A stretch of DNA of 9,573 nucleotides from an uncultured Faecalibacterium sp. (GTDB taxonomy: Bacteria; Bacillota; Clostridia; Oscillospirales; Ruminococcaceae), in NCBI GenBank assembly GCA_934553285.1, contig CAKTFD010000083.1:1-9573 (forward strand). Reading direction: 5' to 3'. The notes beneath the pieces are model-generated. The model had not been told where the DNA came from. It saw nothing but the letters and a program-made list of their open reading frames with translations, and did no database searches. Positions 1 through 6,912 of the stretch are shown here, one piece after another. The stretch's first letter is position 1; each line of letters begins with the position of its first letter. The translations under genes and the position numbers were made by a program.

Positions 1-810
1 GACCTGAACGATGTGAACATGATCGACCCCTTCCATCTGGAAGCCTACGGCGTGACCACCGTCAACTATAACCGCGACATTGAGATCTTCCCGGTGGTGA
101 ACGCCATGTTTGAGCTGATCGCAGGGCAAAGCCCCTACAAATCTCCCACGGATATGGGCGTGAACATGGCGGGCAACTGCATCGTGGATGATGCTGTCTG
201 CTGCGAGGCCTCCCGCAAGGAGATCGTGCGCCGGTACTTCAAGTGCCTGTGCGAGCAGAAGATCACCGGCACCGTAAAGGAGAGCGAGCGCTACAAGCTG
301 GAACTGCTGATGAACCAGGCAGGCCTGACCGTGGGCAGCCGCGAGGTGGAAAAGCAGGCCCATGCCCGCAGCGAAGCTACCGGCGGCGCACCGGCTGCAG
401 CCATCGAGCTTTCGGACGGCACGGTGATTACCGGCAAGACCGGCCCACTGCTGGGTGCTACGGCCAGCGCCCTGATCAATGCCCTCAAGTATCTGGCGGG
501 CATCCCCCAGGAGACCGACCTGGTGAGCGCTGCGGCCATTGAGCCGATCCAGACCCTCAAGACCAACTATCTGGGCGGCAAGAACCCCCGCCTGCACACC
601 GATGAGATCCTGCTGGCACTGTCCAGCTCGGCAGCATCCAGTACGCTGGCCGCTGCAGCCATGCATCAGCTGCCCCACCTCAAGGGCTGCGATGTGCACT
701 CCACCGTGCTGCTTTCCAGCGTGGACAGCAGCACCCTGAGCCGCCTTGGCATGTACCTGACCTGTGACCCCGTTTATGAGGAAGAGGACCGCAAGTACCA
801 TAAGCAGTAA
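1..810 (+). CDS. DUF1846 (UPF0371) family protein, C-terminal part
   Basis: The reading frame is open from the first base, so the gene starts upstream; 269 codons and a TAA stop are present, roughly the last half of a family whose members are about 500 residues long. Family hallmarks are the segment around MIDPFHLEAYGVTTVNYNRD near the start of the visible part, the Lys-Ser-Pro-Thr-Asp-Met-Gly-Val-Asn stretch about 40 residues later, and near the end GCDVHSTVLLSSVD followed by LGMYLTCDPVY. DUF1846 proteins are soluble and cytoplasmic; their biochemical role is not established, and I assign none. The gene is followed by its own intrinsic terminator, so it is probably transcribed separately from the downstream transporter. 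The family call is firm; the function is unknown. The GTG at position 13 is an internal codon, not a start. Confidence 0.88.
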   Translation, partial: DLNDVNMIDPFHLEAYGVTTVNYNRDIEIFPVVNAMFELIAGQSPYKSPTDMGVNMAGNCIVDDAVCCEASRKEIVRRYFKCLCEQKITGTVKESERYKLELLMNQAGLTVGSREVEKQAHARSEATGGAPAAAIELSDGTVITGKTGPLLGATASALINALKYLAGIPQETDLVSAAAIEPIQTLKTNYLGGKNPRLHTDEILLALSSSAASSTLAAAAMHQLPHLKGCDVHSTVLLSSVDSSTLSRLGMYLTCDPVYEEEDRKYHKQ

Positions 811-834
811 AGAATCATAACGGCAACTACGCTG

Positions 835-874
835 CACCCCCGATACCGGATACCCGGCATCAGGGGTGTTTTTT
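835..874 (+). terminator. Intrinsic terminator after the DUF1846 gene
   Basis: An inverted repeat starting with CACCCC (835-840) and ending with GGGGTG (863-868) can pair over about 15 bp with two mismatches around a very short loop, and is followed at once by TTTTTT (869-874). It lies 25 bases after the stop codon at 808-810. This is the classic layout of a rho-independent terminator on the plus strand. Confidence 0.85.
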
Positions 875-888
875 GATATGTGGATTAC

Positions 889-917
889 TTGCTACTTGTA
901 CGCAGATATGGTACACT
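889..917 (+). promoter_or_regulatory. Candidate sigma-A promoter with extended -10 for the NSS symporter
   Basis: A TTGCTA box (889-894, 4 of 6 to TTGACA) is followed after 17 bases by TACACT (912-917, 4 of 6 to TATAAT). TG at 909-910, one base before the -10 box, gives the extended -10 motif TGn. It sits between the upstream terminator and the symporter start at 968, leaving a leader of about 45 bases. A weaker alternative is TTGTTT (about 918) with TATAAG (938-943), whose spacer of about 15 is short. Called by eye only. Confidence 0.45.
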
Positions 918-967
918 TGTTTTGCATAATAGCTTACTATAAGTGGATAGGAAAAGAGGATAATAAC

Positions 968-2338
968 ATGGAACAACAAAACAAGCGCAGCGCGTTCTCC
1001 GGTAAGATCGGGTTCGTGCTGTCTGCCGCAGGCGCATCGGTGGGCCTGGGCAACATCTGGCGTTTCCCATATCTGGCTGCAAAGTACGGCGGAGGTATTT
1101 TCCTGCTGGTATATATCCTGCTTGCAGTTACATTTGGTTATACCATGATCGTGGCGGAGACCGCTCTGGGCCGCATGACCCACAAAAGCCCGGTCAGCGC
1201 CTACGGCCACTTTGGTAAAGGTAAGGGCATCCGGTTCGGCGGTTGGATCAATGCCATCATCCCCATCCTCATCGTGCCGTACTACTCGGTCATCGGCGGC
1301 TGGGTCATCCACTATCTGGCCGAGTACCTGTGCGGCCGCGGCAGCAATCTGGCATCGGACGGTTACTTCTCGGCCTTTATCACCAATGGCCTGCAGGCAG
1401 AGCTTGCCTTCCTGCTGTTCACCCTGTTTACGCTCGGCATCATCTTTGCCGGTGTGCGCAACGGCGTGGAGCGCGTGTCCAAGGTGATGATGCCGGTGCT
1501 GGTGGTGCTTTCGGTGGTCATTGCGGGCTACTCGGTCACTCGTCCCGGTGCGCTGGCAGGCGTAAAATACTTTCTGGTGCCCAACCCCAAAAACTTTTCC
1601 TGGATGACCGTGGTCACCGCCATGGGGCAGATGTTCTACTCCCTGTCCATCGCCATGGGCATCCTGGTCACCTTCGGATCCTATATGAAGAAGGATGTTT
1701 CCATTGAGGAATCTACCGAGAACGTGGAGGTGTTTGATACCGCCATCGCCATCATGGCAGGCCTGATGATCATTCCGGCGGTGTTTGCCTTCTCTGGCGG
1801 CGACCCGGACACCCTGCAGGCCGGCCCGGCGCTGATGTTTATTACCATCCCCAAGGTGTTTGCCAGCATGGGTCTGGGCACCGTGGTGGGTGTGCTGTTC
1901 TTTGTACTGGTGCTGTTTGCTGCCATTACCAGCTCCATTGCCCTGACCGAGAGCGCGGTCTCCACCTTTGAGGACGAGCTGGGCTGGGACCGTACCCGCT
2001 CCACCGTGCTCATCGGCGGCATCATGGTGGTGCTGGGCAGCCTGTCGGCACTGGGCTATGGCCCGCTGGCCGGGGTCACCGTGTTCGGGATGCAGTTTCT
2101 GGATTTCTTTGATTTCCTGACAAATTCTGTCATGATGCCCCTTGCAGCTATCGCTACCTGCCTGCTGGTATCCCGCGTGATCGGGGTGGAGCAGATCGCG
2201 CAGGAGGTGGAGCAGAACGGCCAGCGGTTCCGCCGCAAGCCGGTGTTCAACTTTATGATCCAGTGGCTGTGCCCCATTTTTGCAGCCATCATCCTGGCAA
2301 GCTCGGTGGCCAACGCCCTGGGCTGGATCGCAATGTAA
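968..2338 (+). CDS. Sodium-dependent symporter, NSS/SNF family (bacterial 11-TM type)
   Basis: A 456-residue integral membrane protein of the neurotransmitter:sodium symporter family (LeuT fold), expected to couple Na+ entry to uptake of a small amino acid or related compound across the cytoplasmic membrane. The NSS signature GNIWRFPY is at residues 28-35 in TM1. TM6 carries the unwound-helix region GQMFYSLSIAMG (220-231). TM8 contains AAITSSIALTE (318-328), whose Thr321/Ser322 match the Na2-site pair of LeuT. Hydrophobic segments suggest 11 helices, ending with about 428-452 and no TM12, as in known 11-TM bacterial members such as Tyt1. I chose ATG 968 because an AAGAGGA ribosome binding site lies 7 bases upstream and the family N-terminus begins just after it; an in-frame start at 866 would overlap the terminator. 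The substrate cannot be read from sequence; amino acid is the default. The next gene is ade, 75 bases on. Confidence 0.93.
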   Translation: MEQQNKRSAFSGKIGFVLSAAGASVGLGNIWRFPYLAAKYGGGIFLLVYILLAVTFGYTMIVAETALGRMTHKSPVSAYGHFGKGKGIRFGGWINAIIPILIVPYYSVIGGWVIHYLAEYLCGRGSNLASDGYFSAFITNGLQAELAFLLFTLFTLGIIFAGVRNGVERVSKVMMPVLVVLSVVIAGYSVTRPGALAGVKYFLVPNPKNFSWMTVVTAMGQMFYSLSIAMGILVTFGSYMKKDVSIEESTENVEVFDTAIAIMAGLMIIPAVFAFSGGDPDTLQAGPALMFITIPKVFASMGLGTVVGVLFFVLVLFAAITSSIALTESAVSTFEDELGWDRTRSTVLIGGIMVVLGSLSALGYGPLAGVTVFGMQFLDFFDFLTNSVMMPLAAIATCLLVSRVIGVEQIAQEVEQNGQRFRRKPVFNFMIQWLCPIFAAIILASSVANALGWIAM

Positions 2339-2342
2339 ACTA

Positions 2343-2356
2343 CCCTTCCGTAAGGG
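2343..2356 (+). other. Small hairpin between the symporter gene and ade
   Basis: CCCTT (2343-2347) and AAGGG (2352-2356) form a 5-bp stem with a 4-base loop directly after the symporter stop codon; CTTTT follows about 6 bases later. It is too short and too far from a T-run to call a terminator. At best it weakens read-through or shields the 3' end. The rest of the 75-base gap holds the ade ribosome binding site and no clear promoter. Confidence 0.25.
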
Positions 2357-2413
2357 CAGTGGCTTTTCCGGGAGGGAACCGCAAGAGTTTTACAGGTAAG
2401 ACAGGAGGCCCTT

Positions 2414-4153
2414 ATGAAAACGGAAAGATTAAAGCAGCAGATCCTGACCGCAAAGGGTGATGAGTGCGCTGAGCTTGTACTGAAAAACGCAAAGGTGCTC
2501 AACGTGTTCACAAACGAGATCGAGGATGCAGATGTAGCCATCGGGCAGGGAAAGATCCTGGGCGTAGGCCGCTATAGCGGCCAGACCGAGCTGGACCTGC
2601 AGGGCAGATACGTCTGCCCGGGTCTTGTGGATGGGCATATCCACATTGAAAGCTCCATGCTCTGCGGCCCCGCCTTTGAGCAGGCGGTGCTGCCCCACGG
2701 GACCACGGCGGTCGTCACCGACCCGCACGAGATCTCCAATGTGGCCGGCACCACAGGGCTGGAATTTATGTTGGAAACCACAAAGGATCTGGCGCTTTCG
2801 GTCTATTTTATGCTGCCGTCCTGCGTGCCTGCCACGGGTCTGGACGAATCCGGCGCTGTGCTGGAAGCCGAGGACCTGCGCCCCTATTACCAGCAGCCCC
2901 GGGTGCTGGGGCTGGCAGAACTGATGAACTCCTACGGCACCGTGCGCGCCGATGAAAAGATCCTGCAGAAGATCTGCGATTGCAACGCTGCCGGTAAAAA
3001 GATCGACGGGCACGCACCCTTGCTCAGCGGCGGGGAGCTGAATGCCTATATCGCGGCAGGGGTGCAGTCGGATCATGAATGCTCCGATATCCGCGAGGCG
3101 ATGGAAAAACTCCGGCGCGGGCAGTATATCATGGTGCGCGAGGGCACTGCGGCGCAGAACATGGAAAGCCTGCTGCCCCTGTTCCGGGAGCCTTATTGCA
3201 GCCGCTGTATGCTGGTGACCGATGATAAGCACCCCGGGGATCTTTTGCGGGGCGGCCACATCGATCATATCATCCGCAAGGCCATCGCAGCGGGGGTAGA
3301 CCCGGTAACGGCGGTCAAGATGGGCAGCCTTGTGCCCGCCTGCTACTTTGGCCTTGCGCACAGCGGTGCGGTGGCCCCCGGTTACGCAGCAGACCTTATT
3401 GTGGTCTCGGACCTGGAAAACTTTACGGTGGAACAGGTCTATAAAAAGGGCAGGCTGGTGGCAGAGCACGGCAGGATGCTCCATCCCACCGCCCTTGCCT
3501 TTGACGAGGCGCGGTTTGCAAAGGTGCTGCACTCCTTTGCGATGGACGAGATCACCCTGGCAGACCTCCGGCTGCAGCAGACGGGTACCCGGGAACGGGT
3601 CATCTGCCTGACCCCGCACGCCCTCCTGACTGGCGAAAAGATCGTGCCGTTCCAGCAGCACCCGGACACCGCACCCGGTGTGGATGTGGCGCAGCAGATC
3701 GTTAAACTGGCGGTCTTTGAGCGCCATCGGAACTCCGGGCATGTGGGGCTGGGCTTTTTGGGCAACTACGGCCTGCGGTGCGGCGCAGTGGCCTCCAGCA
3801 TTGCGCACGACTCCCACAACCTGATCGTGGCAGGCACCAACGATGCCGACATGGTGCTGGCAGGCAACACGGTGCGCAAGAACCAGGGCGGCCTTGCCTT
3901 TGTTGTACATGGGCAGGTGGTAGGGGAGCTGCCGCTGCCGGTGGCGGGCCTTATGAGCCTGGAAAGCGCCGAAGCTGTGGAAGAAAAGCTGCAGGCGCTC
4001 AAGGCCGCGCTCAAAGCGCAGGGGATCTCGGAGGAGATCGATGCCTTTATGACCCTTGCATTTGTCAGCCTGCCGGTCATCCCGAAACTCCGGCTGAACA
4101 CCTACGGCGTTGTGGATGTGGATGCACAGCAGATCGTCCCGGCGGTGTTCTGA
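2414..4153 (+). CDS. ade: Adenine deaminase
   Basis: Hydrolyses adenine to hypoxanthine and ammonia in the cytoplasm (purine salvage or degradation). The protein has 579 residues, the usual size for bacterial Ade. It belongs to the amidohydrolase superfamily: a short N-terminal beta domain, then the metal-binding GHIHIES (His75, His77), the Ade hallmark TDPHEISNVAG (102-112), AELMNSYG (168-175), DGHAP (His200), SDHE (His221), REGTAAQN (242-249) and VTDDKHP with the catalytic-type Asp270/Asp271. The C-terminal domain shows VFERH, GLGF, AHDSHN and GTNDADM, typical of Ade and absent from most other amidohydrolases. Start ATG 2414 has AGGAGG (2403-2408) 5 bases upstream. It lies 75 bases after the symporter gene on the same strand, so co-transcription is possible but unproven. 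It converges on the molybdate operon and ends 25 bases before a shared hairpin. All key metal ligands appear intact. Confidence 0.97.
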   Translation: MKTERLKQQILTAKGDECAELVLKNAKVLNVFTNEIEDADVAIGQGKILGVGRYSGQTELDLQGRYVCPGLVDGHIHIESSMLCGPAFEQAVLPHGTTAVVTDPHEISNVAGTTGLEFMLETTKDLALSVYFMLPSCVPATGLDESGAVLEAEDLRPYYQQPRVLGLAELMNSYGTVRADEKILQKICDCNAAGKKIDGHAPLLSGGELNAYIAAGVQSDHECSDIREAMEKLRRGQYIMVREGTAAQNMESLLPLFREPYCSRCMLVTDDKHPGDLLRGGHIDHIIRKAIAAGVDPVTAVKMGSLVPACYFGLAHSGAVAPGYAADLIVVSDLENFTVEQVYKKGRLVAEHGRMLHPTALAFDEARFAKVLHSFAMDEITLADLRLQQTGTRERVICLTPHALLTGEKIVPFQQHPDTAPGVDVAQQIVKLAVFERHRNSGHVGLGFLGNYGLRCGAVASSIAHDSHNLIVAGTNDADMVLAGNTVRKNQGGLAFVVHGQVVGELPLPVAGLMSLESAEAVEEKLQALKAALKAQGISEEIDAFMTLAFVSLPVIPKLRLNTYGVVDVDAQQIVPAVF

Positions 4154-4170
4154 TATAAGTTCATGTTCAG

Positions 4171-4214
4171 ATAAAAATACAATGCCGGAGCGTTCGCGGA
4201 CGCTCCGGCATTGT
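4171..4214. terminator. Convergent terminator between ade and modC
   Basis: CAATGCCGGAGCGT (4180-4193) and its exact reverse complement (4200-4213) form a 14-bp perfect stem, extended to 15 by A4179-T4214, with a 6-base loop TCGCGG. On the minus strand the stem is followed directly by ATTTTTAT (complement of 4178-4171), so it should be an efficient terminator for modC. On the plus strand the following bases (TGCTGTAAAAAATCTTTT) lack an adjacent T-run, so it would stop ade transcripts less well, though the stem could protect their 3' ends. Confidence 0.88.
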
Positions 4215-4237
4215 GCTGTAAAAAATCTTTTCGCTCT

Positions 4238-5287
4238 TTAGCCCTCCAGCGGCATGATGCTCTCCGGTGCAGCGCACAGATGCTGCGGTGCCGCAGGCGC
4301 TGCCGAGGTAAGGCGTGTTTTGCTTACCTTCCACCACAGCTGCGCCGTGCCCTCCGGCGGGGTGCAGATAAGGTTCCAGTCAAAGGGGTTCTCACTGGTG
4401 GAAGCGGCCCGTACCGGGATGGCGTTGGGCGCATCCGGGGCGCAGGGCGCAAGGTCGTGGGCGCGGATGCCCACAGCGGTGCAGTCTGCCGGTACCGGCA
4501 GTGCCAGCCGCAGCGGGACGCCCCAGCCATCCAGCCGGACGGTGTGATCGTCCAGGCGGGTGCAGGGCAGGATGTTTTTGCAGCCGGTCAGCCGGGCAGC
4601 GGCAACGCTCTGCGGGTCGGCAAAGACCGCCCTGGTGGTACCGGCGCGCAGCACCTGCCCATCGTTCAGGACGATCATCTCCCGGCACAGGCGGTACGCC
4701 TCGTCCCGGTTGTGGGTCACCAGCAGGGCGGGGCCTGCAAAGTTTGCCAGCAGGCTGCCCACTTCGCCCTCCACTTCCTCCCGCAGGTAACTGTCCAGTG
4801 CGCTGAACGGTTCGTCCAGCATCAGGAGGCGGGGCTTGCCCACCAGGATGCGGGCCAGCGCGGCACGCTGCTGCTGCCCGCCGGAAAGCTGGGCAGGAAA
4901 GCGCTTTGCCAGCGGCTCCAGCCGCATGGCTCGCAGCATATCGGCGCAGGCAGCACGGCGGGCGGCGGGGTCTTTTTCTGCTTTCAGGCCGCAGAGCAGG
5001 TTCTGCTCCACGGTCATGTTGGGGAACAGGGCATAGTTCTGGAACAATAGCCCCACGCCCCGCTGCTGGGGCGGCAGGTCGATGTGCTGCGCACTGTCAA
5101 ACAATACCCGCCCGTCCAGCACGATGCGGCCCCGGTCCGGCTTTACGATGCCGGCGATGCACCGCAGGGTCATGCTTTTGCCGCAGCCGGAGGCACCCAG
5201 CAGGGCCGTGGAGGTGTTGCCGGCGGTAAGAGCGACCCGGAGGGTAAAGCCATCCAGCTTTTTTTCAATATTTACTTCCAGGCTCAT
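4238..5287 (-). CDS. modC: Molybdate ABC transporter, ATP-binding protein ModC
   Basis: The ATPase of the ModABC importer, acting on the inner face of the membrane with ModB. The protein has 349 residues, close to the usual 350 of ModC. Visible motifs are Walker A GASGCGKS (31-38), Q-loop Gln83 in LFQNYALFPN, signature LSGGQQQRAALAR (134-146), Walker B LLMLDEP (154-160), D-loop SALD (162-165) and H-loop His192. Residues from about 235 on form a TOBE/Mop-like regulatory domain with VGIRAHDLAP (272-281); this half is poorly conserved by eye. ATG 5287 was chosen because it overlaps the modB stop as ATGA, which suggests coupled translation, and because the protein then begins with the usual short beta strand; a longer in-frame start at 5374 would run deep into modB. 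Assignment to molybdate rests mainly on ModA/ModB and on the cofactor genes; the ATPase alone could serve sulfate or tungstate. Confidence 0.9.
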   Translation of the reverse strand: MSLEVNIEKKLDGFTLRVALTAGNTSTALLGASGCGKSMTLRCIAGIVKPDRGRIVLDGRVLFDSAQHIDLPPQQRGVGLLFQNYALFPNMTVEQNLLCGLKAEKDPAARRAACADMLRAMRLEPLAKRFPAQLSGGQQQRAALARILVGKPRLLMLDEPFSALDSYLREEVEGEVGSLLANFAGPALLVTHNRDEAYRLCREMIVLNDGQVLRAGTTRAVFADPQSVAAARLTGCKNILPCTRLDDHTVRLDGWGVPLRLALPVPADCTAVGIRAHDLAPCAPDAPNAIPVRAASTSENPFDWNLICTPPEGTAQLWWKVSKTRLTSAAPAAPQHLCAAPESIMPLEG

Positions 5288-5955
5288 CTCCGGCCACCCG
5301 CTTTCTGCTTTTTCTCCAGCAGGTTCACCGCCAGCAGCACCACCGCCGAGATGGCGATATCCACCAGCACCCACCGCATGGCACCCAGCTCATCGTTGGT
5401 GCGCCACAGCTGGTAGACTGTGGTGGCAATGGTGGCGGTCTTGCCGGGGGTGTAGCCTGCGATCATACTGGTTGCACCGTATTCGCCCAGTGCACGGGCA
5501 AAGGCCAGCACGGTGCCTGCCAGAATGCCCTGCCGGCAGGCGGGCATCCGCACCCGCCAGAAGATCCAGGTATTGGTTTGTCCCAGCGTCTGTGCCGACC
5601 AGGCCAGCGTTTCATCAAAGCTCTCAAAAGCACCGCGGGCGGTGCGGTACATCAGGGGAAAAGCCACCACGATGGAGGCAAAGATGGCGCTGTACCAGTT
5701 CATGACCAGCTTTACGCCAAAATGCTCCATAAAAAAGATGCCCAGTGGCCGCTTTGCCCCGAAGAGCAGCAACAGAAAGTAGCCTACTACCGTGGGCGGC
5801 AGCACCATGGGCAGCGTGAGCAGAACGTCCAGCACGCCCTTGATGGCCCGGGGCAGCCGGGCGATATAGTAGGCGGCAAAAATGCCGAGAAAGAACACCG
5901 CCGCGCAGCTGATAAGGGCGATGCGCAGGCTGTTCCATAAAGGATACCAGTCCAT
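5284..5955 (-). CDS. modB: Molybdate ABC transporter permease ModB
   Basis: Membrane channel subunit of the molybdate importer, 223 residues, the normal length for ModB. About five helices are seen (near 9-31, 43-66, 85-105, 143-162 and 195-213). The segment LPMVLPPTVVGYFLLLLFG (48-66) followed by RPLG is highly typical of ModB. The EAA-type cytoplasmic loop that docks on ModC spans about 120-160, with TLGQ (123-126), a conserved Pro138 and the downstream FARALGEYGATSMIAG (152-167). The ribosome binding site AAAGGAG (complement of 5967-5961) lies 5 bases before the ATG and overlaps the modA stop, so modA and modB are tightly coupled. The stop codon overlaps the modC start by 4 bases. Confidence 0.95.
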   Translation of the reverse strand: MDWYPLWNSLRIALISCAAVFFLGIFAAYYIARLPRAIKGVLDVLLTLPMVLPPTVVGYFLLLLFGAKRPLGIFFMEHFGVKLVMNWYSAIFASIVVAFPLMYRTARGAFESFDETLAWSAQTLGQTNTWIFWRVRMPACRQGILAGTVLAFARALGEYGATSMIAGYTPGKTATIATTVYQLWRTNDELGAMRWVLVDIAISAVVLLAVNLLEKKQKAGGRR

Positions 5956-5966
5956 GCCTGCTCCTT

Positions 5967-6839
5967 TTATACGGCGCTGAAGCCCACGCCCTCAAACACG
6001 GTCATGGCCTTATCGGTCTGCAGGTAGGCCAAAAACTCCTTGGCGGCCTCGGCGTTGGGGGCCACTTTCAGCACGGCAGCAGGGTAGATGACCTGACCGC
6101 ACATCTCCTTGGTGGCTTCGTCCACCGGGGTCAGGCCTGCGCTGTAGGCATCGGTGCAGTACACAACACCGGCATCCACGCTGCCCTCGGTGATCTGGGT
6201 GGTAACTTCCTTAACGTTGGAGCCGTAGGTGATAACGCCCGCAGCGGCCAGTGCGGCTTCGTCCAGCTGGTAGTAGGCCAGGATCTTCTGGGTATACTGG
6301 CCCACAGGCACATCGCTGTTGCCCATGCAGAACAGGATGTCCTTTGCTTTCAGGTGCTCCGCCAGGGCGTCAAAGCTGTCGATGCCCTTATCGCTGCCTT
6401 CCGGCACGCAGAGCACCACCTTGTTCTCCAGCAGATCTACACGGCTGTCGGCATCCACAAAGTCCAGGCCGTCCTTGTTCACATCGGCAGAGGCGGTGAT
6501 GTCCAGCTGGTTCATCTGCTTCTGACCGGCAGAAATGAACAGATCGCAATCCGCGCCCTCCTGGATCTGGGTCTTTAAGGTGCCGGAGGAATCGAAGTTG
6601 AACCGGAAGGTCACACCCGGGTGCTCGGCCGTGTAGGTCTCACCGATGGCGTTCAGGGTCTCGGTAAGGGAGGCCGCAGCAAACACGATCAGCTCCACGT
6701 TCTGGGCAGCTTCAGAGGAAGCCGCGGAAGAAGCTGCTGTACTGGAGGCAGCGCCGCCGCAGGCGGTGAGGGCGGCAGCTGCACCGGCCAAACCGGCAGC
6801 AGCCAGGAAACTCCGGCGGGAAATGCGATGGCTATTCAT
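5967..6839 (-). CDS. modA: Molybdate-binding lipoprotein ModA
   Basis: Extracellular substrate-binding protein of the ModABC importer, 290 residues. The N-terminus has a twin-arginine motif SRRSFL (7-12), a hydrophobic Ala-rich stretch and a lipobox LTAC with Cys27, so it should be exported, possibly by Tat, and anchored as a lipoprotein. Residues 28-46 are an Ala/Ser-rich linker. The binding domain follows: VFAAASLTETL (52-62) with Ser57 and FDSSGTLKTQI (82-92) with Ser84/Ser85 match the oxyanion-binding serines of ModA; CDLFISAG (98-105) and AGVVYCTDA (223-231) are further hallmarks. ATG 6839 was chosen because AAGGAG lies 9 bases upstream and gives a clean signal peptide; longer in-frame starts would intrude on the upstream gene. 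Tungstate cannot be excluded as a ligand, but the motifs fit ModA better than TupA or WtpA. Confidence 0.95.
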   Translation of the reverse strand: MNSHRISRRSFLAAAGLAGAAAALTACGGAASSTAASSAASSEAAQNVELIVFAAASLTETLNAIGETYTAEHPGVTFRFNFDSSGTLKTQIQEGADCDLFISAGQKQMNQLDITASADVNKDGLDFVDADSRVDLLENKVVLCVPEGSDKGIDSFDALAEHLKAKDILFCMGNSDVPVGQYTQKILAYYQLDEAALAAAGVITYGSNVKEVTTQITEGSVDAGVVYCTDAYSAGLTPVDEATKEMCGQVIYPAAVLKVAPNAEAAKEFLAYLQTDKAMTVFEGVGFSAV

Positions 6840-6883
6840 AACTTTTTTCTCCTTACTATATGGAACAACTTTTACTGTTTCTA

Positions 6884-6905
6884 CGCCCTGTAAAAACCAA
6901 GGGCG
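6884..6905 (-). other. Hairpin in the gap before modA
   Basis: CGCCCT and AGGGCG form a 6-bp stem around a 10-base loop containing TTTTT on the minus strand, 7 bases after the stop of the MOSC-MogA gene. No T-run follows, so it is not a standard terminator. It might be a processing or stability element that sets different levels for the cofactor genes and the transporter genes. TATAGT just before the modA ribosome binding site resembles a -10 box, but I see no good -35 at the right distance. Confidence 0.3.
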
Positions 6906-6912
6906 GGAAACC

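Noticed and set aside
866..967. An N-terminal extension of the symporter starting at 866.
   Set aside because: This start overlaps the upstream terminator and likely promoter and has no ribosome binding site; ATG 968 has a good one and fits the family N-terminus.
2429..3910. A 493-codon open frame on the minus strand opposite ade.
   Set aside because: It lies wholly within a clear ade gene, has no recognisable motif and an unstructured His/Gly/Gln-rich composition; it reflects GC-rich codon bias of the real gene.
5288..5374. A longer modC start at 5374.
   Set aside because: It would overlap modB by about 90 bases and add a Gly/Glu-rich segment not seen in ModC; the ATGA overlap at 5284-5287 is the normal arrangement.
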